Assembly (NCBI RefSeq): GCF_000003605.2 | Contig: NW_003133361.1 | Location: 129,520-159,106, forward strand | Direction of reading: 5' to 3' | DNA from: Saccoglossus kowalevskii | Lineage: Eukaryota; Hemichordata; Enteropneusta; Harrimaniidae | Length of the DNA: 29,587 bases | In this document: piece by piece, positions 8,587-18,300 of the stretch | Numbering within the stretch: position 1 is the first letter of the stretch | Layout of the letters: the number at the start of each line of letters is the position of its first letter | The notes under the pieces: model-generated | The model's database searches: none | What the model saw: the letters and a program-made list of their open reading frames with translations, nothing else | What the model was told of the DNA's origin: nothing | Position numbers and translations under genes: made by a program

Positions 8587-11500
8587 TCAAACAATTCTTG
8601 CAATACTATTTTTATAGTACATTAACTCCCAACGCCGCAGAGCACAGTAAAACAGAAACTTTACAAAGTTTTTCAGCAATCCTTCATCAAATGGATTTTC
8701 ATCATCATTGAGGTCCTTGAGATACTGAATTCTTTGTCTTGACATAAATTCCCATGTGGTAGTATTGACAGCAATGAGGAAGCTATGACATCCTAAAAGT
8801 AGACCAGCCACCATTAATCCAAACAATAATAATGCAAATGCAAATATGAAGAAAAGATTGTACTGTAGCCATTCCTCCCATTTTTCCTGATGCTTGAAGG
8901 CAGACCTGAAGCAAGAACACAAAATAACATTCTTCTACATGTATATATAAATTTATCAGATATTCAATTTGGTGTATCACAGCCATACTACACAAGTGTA
9001 CAAGTATTTTAGCAAAATACAGGTGGATTCTACAAGGTTTTTATAATAATACAGCAATGTGGGAATCAACCAATGACATCCCTGTAACCACAGAAAGATT
9101 TGACCATGGTAATAAAAATACCTCCATGCTTTTTAGCTAGCAAGTTACTTTATCTTTATATCCACAATTGTGCTAATTCAAGATGTACAGTGTAGCTATT
9201 TCAAAATAAAGTATATTTTCTTAATGAGATTGTTGGTACTTAATTCTGTAAAATTGCATGCAGATACATGTACATGTATTATTGAAAATATTACTTGCCA
9301 TGTAATCTTCAGAGACCACATAATTAGAGCAGTTTCTGTTAGCAAAAACAACCAAAAGTAGCGATGATTTCTCTCCCCAACGCAGTTATCCAACCAAGGG
9401 CAATGATGATCAAATCTGTGAACACATCGTTTACACTCTCTACAGTGTTTCACTCGCATTGGTTGCTGCAAAACACAAAAACATACATGTATATGGCTTC
9501 AATTAAAATTGTTTTTGAAAGATTTGCTAGGATATCATTATGTATTACTAATTCCATAGCGATATTGTTGCTACTTGCTATGATTGTTTTACAAGAAGAG
9601 CCTTATTGTCAAATAGCAATGGCCACGATAGAGTGTCTATACACATAAAAATTAAATTTATAAAGATATTTCATTCACCATGAATCTGATTTTCAAGAAA
9701 AGGTGTCAAACAGGCAAAAATATTTGTTTACTCAATATCACTGAACAAAATGTGGAGATATTTGACATTTCCCTAGCCATAGAAAACAATGGTCAATTGC
9801 GTATATACAGATAATTTCAAAGTTTCCACAGGACTTACCAATATTTTACAGTAGGAACATTTTTTGAGTTTAATCTTTGGAGAGTCAAGCATTTGAGAGG
9901 CTTCTGATCTGCCCTCTTCCATCTCCTCATCGCTGGTACTATAATCATCATTGTTGCCAAGCCTCTTGGATTTTGAATTCTGCAAATATACCACATGGAT
10001 ATTATTTTATTATGTCTGGGAGCTTTACTTATATGCCGCAACTACCATATATATTTTGGAAGCTCAACGAGTTGCTGGTAGCAACATGGTAATATTGGCT
10101 ATGTAATTCATCAAGTTTATGTTGGTATTTGCAATCAGGTACAAAAGTACATAACCTGCACCTAGATTTGGATTGATTGATACACTTGTATGTAGTATGA
10201 CAATTTTACATAGTAGTCAAGTTACCGTATTTGTCTTCAATTAGACGCCACTTTGTTACACATTCATTTCGTGGTGGCGCTTATTTGTGGTTAAATTTGG
10301 GCAACTTTGTTTCAAATGGTGCTTATTTCAAGCACTTCAAGTTCCAGTACCGGTAACTGTGTTTCATCAAGCCATTGTTTTACATTACAGTCTGACGCTT
10401 AGTCACTGTAGCCTTAATTACCTGTTTTCAGACAGTCTAGAAAGTTATACAAAAATTATCATCCTTTAGAAAACATTCACATTTTGTCGTACGATCAACA
10501 GAAAAATAAATGCATCGCTTAGTAGTAAATGATCACAATAGCGAAATCCGGTCATGCTGCATTNNNNNNNNNNNNNNNNNNNNNNNNNNNNNNNNNNNNN
10601 NNNNNNNNNNNNNNNNNNNNACGATATATGCCATGCTTCCTGTGTCAGAGTTTACCTGAAACGTGTTCTTTGACTTGATAGGTCAAGTTGTTAATCATCC
10701 AATCAAAATGCTGGATGTTGCCAACGTGACCAAATTACCATAGCTCATTTAAATAATGTATGAACGCAACGCGGCAGAGATTTACCGATGTTTGCGATCT
10801 TTTGGCTTTGATTTTAGTGTGATTTTTTTTTTCAATCAAGAAATTAATTATTTTTGGAAAGTAAACTGAGCATTTAAAGAACAACTTTAAACTGTTTACT
10901 GTAATAACAGCTCATTTGAAACAAAACATTTTCACGTAGTTTTCGTGTTTATGGACTTACTGCGAAATTCGCTAAATTAAAAACCACACAGATATTTTGT
11001 ACTTCTACAGTAAACCAAAGAGACATAGAGATTATAGACCGATTGTTAAATATTGTTAGAAACAAAACCAAATTTTTTGCATAAAAACCCATCGCACAGT
11101 AACAGTGGGGGACATACGCGATCACGTCTATCACTACTAACCGGTAACCGGTAGTCAATCCGCCGGCCGCAATTCACAATCATTATGTGGCAAAATTTCA
11201 ACTCTGTCTGGTGGTTAATTTGGGTGTAAAATACGATATTTTCGTGGCACTGGCGCCTAATTGAAGGTGGTGCTTAACTGAAGACAAATACGGTATGTGT
11301 ACGTTTCCAACACTTCCCTATGAATACCCGGTATATATGGGAAATGATCCTGCATCAATTTTTAATAGTTATTATTATTAAGCTTAACAAGCAAAGAATC
11401 ATGAATCTGAAAGCTTGCTCGAAAGAATAAGAAATGAGTCAATAATCCTGCAAAATCTTCTATTTTTGTGAAGAGAATGCCTAGTTTTGTTAACACATTG

Positions 11501-14500
11501 CCTGCTGTAAGGCTCTACAGAATAAAACAGCATCAGCAGGAAGTATGTTGATAAGCACTACAGGTCAGCACATTGGTTGGTTCGCATTTTCCTCACCAAA
11601 TAGAACGTTATACTCCTAAACCTAATATATCTGGTAGCCTCTGTGCTAAATGTTACCTAGTGCTAGGAGAATCAAACCCATAGCCTCCCTAATGCAATCA
11701 AATTATTGAAGCGATTCAACCACATTACAAGGTTAATGTATACTAAATATACCAGAATATATGTGAATGCTTTGTGTAATCAAGTTACCTACCCTATGTT
11801 CAGAGATGTTCACATAACCAGGGTCAGACAAACTGGCAAGAAAATAGAAGTTCATTGGCACTATCACACATACTATGTAGATGATTGGTATTAAATATTG
11901 ACCATCTTTCACATCTTGACTTATTTCTGCAATAGAATTAAATTTAAATATGAAATTGTTATACCATATACATGTAGTAGTACATGTGCTTATGAAAATT
12001 ACAGAAGTGTTTCAATGGTCAAAATTATATTATTATTTTAATGATTCAGTATAAATGCTATTTTTAGTCCCTGTTCGGACGAAGTCCGAAAACGGGAACT
12101 TGTAATTCGGTCTTCGTCCGTCCGTGCATCTGTCCGGAGTCATATCTCAGAATCCCTTGAACCGATTCTGTTCATTCTTTGCATGTGTCTAGTACTTTAT
12201 GTGGGACATGTGCACATGCAATGGTTTAGCGATTCGATTCAAAATGGCCGACTGGCAGCCATCTTGTTTTTTGAAAATGTTGTATTTTGGACATGCTTTG
12301 TCAGTTTTCATTCAAACTTTGTACATAGGTCATACATGTTAGGATACATGTCCTGACCACCCATGAATTCCTGAGTCTGTCCGTCCGTGTGTCCGTGTGG
12401 GACATTTGCACATGCAGTGGTTTAGCGATTCAATTCAAAATGGCCGACTGGCAGCCATCTTGTTTTTTTGAAAATGTTGTATTTTGAACATGCTTTGTCA
12501 GTTGTCATTCAAACTTGGTACATAGATTATACATGTTAGGATACAGTACATGTCCATGATGATTTATTTCGTAATTGGATCAAAGATGGTCGACTGGCAG
12601 GCATCTTGTTTTTTTTTTATGCGGTATCTTGGACGTGCTCTGTCAGTTTTCATTCAAATTTGGCACATACATGTACTTTATACATGTTAGGATGCATGTC
12701 CATGACAATTTGTTTCAAAATTGACAGCCATCTGACTTTTGGCCTTACTACTATATTTCCACAATTTATGTACCATTTTCATTTGAATTTGGCACATACA
12801 TCATATATATCAGTGTGTTTCATAATCAGATCAAAGATGGCCGAATAACGACTGTTTTTATTTTTGGCCATATTACTACTACACGAAACACATGTTTTGA
12901 TATAAACAATCTGTTGTATACGCCACTTGGAACTCAAGTTTCAAGGACACGCTCGCGACAACCTCTCCGCTTTAATATGACGAGCACAAAGAGAACTTTC
13001 AAAAATTTAACTAGGACTGTGTCATTTTCAATGACTTGTTGAAACTGTTGTATGTTTACAATAAAAATTTTCACTTGACTAGATCACATTGCAAACTCTC
13101 AGTAGACCCGCAAAGCAGAGTAGAGAAAATACATGTAAGTAACTTTCTCAATTTGACAACCATACTGCAAAGACTCCTATTGTGTGCTTTGTCAAAAACT
13201 GGAAATTCACATTAAAAGTTAGCAGGTCTTGTATATTCTGCTTATCAAATCAAAATGTGCTGTGACAGGCAGACAGGTTGCTGGTTATAAGCCTGGTAAC
13301 AGTTCTATAATATCATACACTGTAGCCGCGTTATAACAACTGATTGGGGGACATACAATTACTGGTAGTTTGTTATAGTGAAATGTTCACTATATTGAAG
13401 CACATATTACATTGGGTTTGTTGTAAGCAATGAACATGCTATGTGTTCATTATATCAGGAAATTCATTATAAAGGTGTTCATTATATTGAGGTTACAGTG
13501 TATTGTGTTTTGGGCAAATGTCAAATGAACATACACAATGTTTGGTAATTTGTAATCCTGGTATACATGTACTAGCAGTATCGATGGGCAGAAATTATAA
13601 TCTTTGTAAATTTCTAGTCGTCATGTTAGGCTAGTGACTTATGAAACTCATAACTTATGAAGACATAAATAGGTAGTCTGTGTGTCTTGGTGTATATTGT
13701 CACATCTCCTGTATTTCCATTTTATTTCTTAATGATGTCAATGTCTCACTGCAGATATGATGCAAGATCATTATCAAATATTACAATGGAATTAATTAAC
13801 ATTGTTATACAAATTAGGCAATATGCTGTTTTCCTTTGAGATGATTTTTTTGTATCATCCCTACAATGTTCACTTTTTGAATTCTGGAGATACTAAGACT
13901 TGTGCACAAAGAGACACTCGCCACTTCTCTGGTTAAAAGCTAATGTTGAAGGGCAGCTTTATTATAAAAAACATGATCAGCACATGGTCAACATACATGG
14001 TGCAATGAGACTATCATGGCCATGATGCATGATTATGTAACCTTAACTCAATGAATAAAAATACATCATAAACTTATGCGGCTACTTGGAAAAATAAAGC
14101 AACATAAAAATGCATTTAGAACAACATTATTAATATAGTAAAGTCAAATATACTACAATTTCAAAACAATATCTCTAAACACAAAGATAGCTATGAGCAA
14201 AATTGTGTACATTCGAAATTGTTGCAAAATTGACATAGTAATCTTCACATACGGCATATTAAAACCAACATAGGGATAGATTGTGTAATGCTGCAGTCAA
14301 TGTCACCCTATACCTCACAGAGGTTAGTGAAGATTTGAAATTCAGTATAGATACGTATTCCTACAGAAGAAAACTATAATACATGTACACATAGTCAAGA
14401 AACAGTGCACATATACTTGGTCCGTCTCCTAAAACAAGAAAACACTGTCTGTCTAGCATAGTTCAATTACAGCAAGAAATACGAGTGATACTATCTAATC

Positions 14501-14746
14501 ACATCTTTAATCATAAACAAAATACAGCACCTGAGATTTCTGATAATCACAAAATGAACTTTTGTTGTTATGTACATGTACGCAAACGAAATTTTCCCTA
14601 GTATTTAGTAATATTAATAGTATAATAAACCTACCTGTATTTTTGATGAAAAATGTAATAACTACAGCAAGGGTTAAACCACAATGAATTGCTCTAACAA
14701 ATACACTCGACGAAACAACCCAGAAAAGTTGTTGGTCTGCTGCCAT
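8587..14746 (-). CDS. ZDHHC12: DHHC palmitoyltransferase, ZDHHC12-like, 5 exons
   Basis: Exons in gene order: 14746-14635, 11926-11793, 9979-9839, 9465-9299, 8905-8587. Phases agree and give 290 residues (human ZDHHC12 is 267). Seen: membrane segment 1 at about 15-34, segment 2 at about 48-70 followed by the family DPG motif (72-74), and an acidic Ser-rich linker (about 91-114) with '[11 protein letters not shown]'. The cysteine-rich domain has CxxC (123-126), 'HCRECKRC' (136-143) and DHHC at 148-151 followed by PW. Segment 3 is at about 165-181 and segment 4 at about 202-222. A TTWE motif (234-237) and 'NPFDEGL' follow. Known: DHHC enzymes carry palmitate on the DHHC cysteine (here Cys151) and pass it to membrane-protein cysteines, with the active site on the cytosolic face of ER/Golgi membranes. 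The N-terminus, 'NTTTWEF' and 'NPFD.GL' match ZDHHC12 best. The intron after exon 4 appears to use a GC donor. Orthology is by remembered similarity. Confidence 0.93.
8906..9298 (-). other. GC-AG intron in the ZDHHC12-like gene
   Basis: Read on the minus strand, exon 4 ends 'ATTACATG', followed by GCAAGT (9298-9293). Exon 5 begins at 8905 after 'TTGCTTCAG'. Exon 5 needs two bases from exon 4, and 'TG' + 'G' gives Trp185, followed by Ser, matching the Trp-Ser of ZDHHC12 at this point. The nearby GTAATA (9294-9289) is the only GT alternative and would put exon 5 out of frame. GCAAGT is the usual donor form of the rare GC-AG introns. Confidence 0.8.
9466..9838 (-). other. ZDHHC12 intron 3
   Basis: GTAAGT to TTTTGCAG on the minus strand, 373 bp, AT-rich. 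I see nothing specific. Confidence 0.7.
10225..11293. mobile_element. 1.07-kb DNA transposon with inverted ends and TA flanks (ZDHHC12 intron 2)
   Basis: The left end begins 'ccgtatttgtcttca' and the right end read in reverse begins with the same 15 bases. Similarity continues through 'a/g-tta-..-c.cca' for about 26 bp. TA flanks both sides (10223-10224, 11294-11295). Inner words such as 'ggtggcgctta' and 'ggtggtgctta' recur near both ends. No transposase ORF is visible, although 57 bases are unsequenced. This looks like a non-autonomous TIR element of the 'CCGTATTTG...GGCGCC' type scattered in invertebrate genomes. Confidence 0.75.
10564..10620. other. Assembly gap, 57 N
   Basis: Run of unknown bases inside the 1.07-kb transposon. 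Sequence on both sides belongs to the same element, so the gap is probably an unresolved repeat. Confidence 0.99.
11294..11792. other. Rest of ZDHHC12 intron 2, next to exon 2
   Basis: Unremarkable AT-rich intron sequence between the 1.07-kb transposon and coding exon 2. On the minus strand the intron begins GTAGGT at 11792. Confidence 0.6.
12066..12860. mobile_element. Hairpin-headed element with internal tandem units (ZDHHC12 intron 1)
   Basis: It begins with a strong stem-loop: TTCGGAC (12074-12080), loop GAA, GTCCGAA (12084-12090), extended by outer arms 'agtccctg' and 'aacgggaact'. A GTCCGTC-rich stretch follows. Internal units carrying 'aatggccgactggcagccatct' variants recur near 12244, 12440, 12585 and 12836. 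Each is followed by 'tcattcaaa.ttggcacata' and 'catgttaggat.catgtcc'. The first 11 bases (tagtccctgtt) also begin a second element at 19863. The right end is not clear; 12860 is where the repeat units fade. Confidence 0.6.
13164..13198. repeat. Deleted copy of the 8085-8130 terminal sequence
   Basis: 'actgcaaagactcc.attgtgtgctt.gt' here matches 8086-8114 almost base for base. The 3' hairpin arm (ACACGGGAG) present at 8115-8123 is missing before 'tcaaaaa'. It shows that the 8125 end belongs to a dispersed family. Confidence 0.7.
13318..13500. mobile_element. 183-bp MITE with CACTGTA ends and TA flanks
   Basis: The left end is 'cactgtagccgcgttataac' and the right end read in reverse is 'cactgtaacctcaatataat', an imperfect 20-bp inverted repeat. 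TA lies just outside both ends (13316-13317 and 13501-13502). The interior repeats 'gttcattatat' and 'gttatagtgaa'. It has no coding capacity. Its end sequence differs from the 198-bp MITE family. Confidence 0.65.
13501..14634. other. ZDHHC12 intron 1, proximal part
   Basis: AT-rich sequence with no recognised exon or element. On the minus strand the intron begins GTAGGT at 14634, right after coding exon 1. Confidence 0.6.
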
Positions 14747-15307
14747 TTCTGATAAATTTGATTGTTTTGATTCAGATTCTGGAAGACGAAAACGAATCAG
14801 AACACAGCACAGAGGTCAAATAAAGTTCGACTGTCACGCCGGTTCCCAATTTTTCCCGAAAGATTTTCGCCTCGCAAGGCAAGCAGATAATCAACAGTTT
14901 GTACCACACACCTCCATAGTCCAGAAAATAAGATAAAATCAAAGAATTTCATTAAATTTCACGCACAATCCATTTCTACGACAACGTTACTGAAGTCACG
15001 TTGCGTTTGAAAACACGCGAGAGTTGGCGCTGTAAGTCACGTCTTTTTTAGTATCGAATTCTTCGCATATTAACAAATGTAAATTCTTTTGAAAAAAATG
15101 ACATATACCTGTCTATAATTTTCATATTTTTTTTATATATTGATAGAAATTAATTTATTCAAAAATAAGCAGCTTCTGGTTTAAATGAAAATTGAATTCT
15201 CTAGTATTAATTCTTCGCTACTTATTTTAGCGTAAAACAGCTGATCGCAGCTAGTTTCCGGAAACACCAACACATGTCCCAAAAGAGTGCACGAGTTTCT
15301 TTTGATA
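14747..15307. promoter_or_regulatory. Shared divergent promoter region of ZDHHC12 (-) and ODR4 (+)
   Basis: 561 bp separate the two start codons. The sequence is richer in CpG than the introns (for example 14830-14885 and 14990-15045) and has no clear TATA box for either gene. The word GTCACGT occurs twice in the same orientation, at about 14996 and 15037. Its reverse, ACGTGAC, resembles E-box/ACGT-core sites bound by USF/MITF-type or XBP1/ATF-type factors. Transcription starts cannot be placed from sequence. Confidence 0.6.
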
Positions 15308-18300
15308 ATGGGAAGATCCGTAGTTGCCGAGGAAAGCGTGCAGTTATTTATTGATGGCTTATTTGGTACTAATCAGTGGATGATAGGATTGATACTTGGC
15401 CAGGTATGATTTGAATTGTGTTTGATATGAAAAAGATCTGAACATATTGAATCGTGAAAATAGTAAATTTATTTGTTGTAAAATAATACAGTAATGTAGT
15501 AATGTTGATCATGACATACATATGTACAACCGGGTTGGCGTGGTGTAAATATTGGCAGAGGGCGCCACTCAGCAGAGCTATCATGCAAAACAAACAGACC
15601 CCCGCCCCGTGGGGGTGGGTATTTCTAATTAGGTAATTTTATTCACAATTTTTCATTGTAAGAAATGAGCATTCTCTTGATTTGTAATACTGACTTTTTC
15701 TTTTACTGTTGCATTTATTTTATAAACATATTGCTATAAACTGAAAATATTATTTCTAAGAATGCAATAAAGATATAATTATTATTAATTGGGCTGAAAC
15801 ACCTGTCAGTGGTTTATTGTTTATGTGATACATGCAATAAACTCATTCATGCTATGTAAACATTAATTATCAAGTTTGGATAAATATTGGGATAAACATA
15901 ATCCGCCTTGACATTATACAAGTACATCCCACTAATGCCTAGCTACGATGCTGGTAAGGTTTTTTTACCCATTCAGATTTATGCAAATCTACTTCTAGAT
16001 GATTGAAATGCTTACTTTTATCGGCAGATCACAATGAGATATTACTAGCACTGTAGCTAGGTGTTTTCTGTTGTTGTTGTGTATAATACCAGGGGGGGGG
16101 GGGGGTAAGTAGAACATCACAAGTAATACACCGGTAATGCCTAATATAGCTTTTATGATCATTTAATTCAGTATTTCTACTCAACAATATCATTGTACAT
16201 TGACTATGTTTTGTCATCAAATTTTTTGGCAACAAAAATATTACATTATTTATTTGTAGTGAAGACAACAAATAATAAATGTAATAGTAATTTTTACTAA
16301 AATGTGTCCTTGTTTGGATCTTGATGAAGTTGAACAATAAAGAAAACAGGGGAAAAACAAAACAAAACAAAAACTTAGTGATGAACGGTGCAAAGTATAA
16401 CATAAGATTTTATTTTTGGCCAAGTTCTTCAGAATTGGCTGTTAACTAAGTTATGCAGACATCACCTTTACTGTGTATACCAATGTCAACATACAGCTGA
16501 TTCTTTTGTGGTGCTTCTATAGAACAGTTCACAGAGAGACTTTGCCATTGAACTTGTCAGGAGTCCCATCGATGATACTGGAGAAGATGATGAGAAAGGC
16601 CACACAGTGAAGAAAAAGAAGAAACCATCACTGGATACTGTTGATGAACAGTGGACTGCAGAACATGCTAGACAGGTAAACACACTCAGCTGTTGAATCA
16701 GAGATTTTTTTAAACAAGGGAACAGGGGCGCAGCACCCTTATGCCATGGCCATACGCCCCTTCCTTGGAAGCAGATCTTCTGGCAACCATAACATTCTGA
16801 TTGACCAGGGATCACATGTTGTCATAGTCTTCAACTGTGACCTGTCTTATAGTAATTTTGGCTCCAAGGAAGCCATAGAATGCTCTATTTTAACTTAGAA
16901 TTATCTAAACAAACTCTTGGTTGTATTATAGGAAAGATGGAGGAGTGGGGTGGAATGGAAAATAAATTCTGGTTGTCATGTGTTCTTTTGACACAATCCA
17001 TATCAGTATAGAGGTAACCAGGGTTAACCAGTCCTGATTTCCTGTTATGCTCTTTCGAAAGTTTTTACCATTTCTTTTTACAAAATGGCTGCCATCTGGT
17101 GGTAGTACATGTAAGCTGGGAAGCTAAAGTCCAAATTTCTGTGAAAATGATCTAGTTACATTGTACCCAAATAAATTGATATTTTTATGGTAAAATTATT
17201 GAAATACCAAGAAAGAAAAAAGTTCATGAAAATTGTCACAACGATTAGAATATACTGTAGAACCATTTATTTTCGCTGACATTCAATTTCACTATTTTGA
17301 TGTTTTGAGCATTTTCACTGGGGTTAAAGTTCATGAACTTGGCACGGGAACAATGAGTTCTATTGTTATTCTAAGTTGACATGGATTTAATTTAATAGTG
17401 AATTTCACTTACATATCAACAAAAATAGCGAAATTAAAAAAACAGTGAATAATTAAGTCTTTTGCAGTACCATTTGTTTGCTATTGTTTTTTTTTCAAAA
17501 ATTGTCACTAAGCATTACGTCATATGATTAATTATTCATGAAGACGTTTCGAACAAACGAATGAGTAAACAAAAACTAAAATAATGATGCTTTTATTACT
17601 TCAAATATTTTTTCTGTCACTGAAAATGACAGCAAATTAATGCAGTGGGGTTGAAAATGTTGGTATTGTCTTCACATGTACTCGTTTTATCATTTCCAGT
17701 TTTAGTGAGATTTCGTAAATATGACAAACACTATTGCTTTGACCATCAAACCTAATATTATCACTGTACTCAGGTATCCAGGATGTTGCCAGGGGGAATA
17801 TCAGTGATTGGTGTCGTTGCCATGGCCGCACCTGATGTCATGACAAAGTCTCAGGCGAAACTAAGACAGGTAATGTTTGCAATTCACAAGACTGTAACCA
17901 AAGGCGATGTTCTTCTCAAAGATGCTGATGTAACAGAGAGGATATTATTACAGATATGTTCACTTACAAGAAAGTATCCTTTGTGTAATGAGTACATGAT
18001 CATTATGAATTATACAAGTAAAAATCATGCTTGGTCAAATTATTCAACATCAAAAACTGAAGATGCAATCTATATGACCAAACTATATGACACATTCCTG
18101 TTGTGAATTTCAGAACTACTGTTGCCATTGCTTGAAACACAAGGTTTATTCGTGTCAGACATGTGTGTAACAAGCCATTGAATGAATTAATTAATCATTT
18201 TTGAACAAGGTTCAATGTCACTGTCAATGTTTTCATGTGGGATAGCGAAGTTTTTCATTTTGATATTACGTTTTATGGAGGATAGCGATGTGTTTCTTGT

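Noticed and set aside
16029-16403. 124-residue minus-strand frame, Phe/Leu-rich
   Set aside because: AT-rich, crosses the poly-G run (Pro stretch), and has no family resemblance or splice support.
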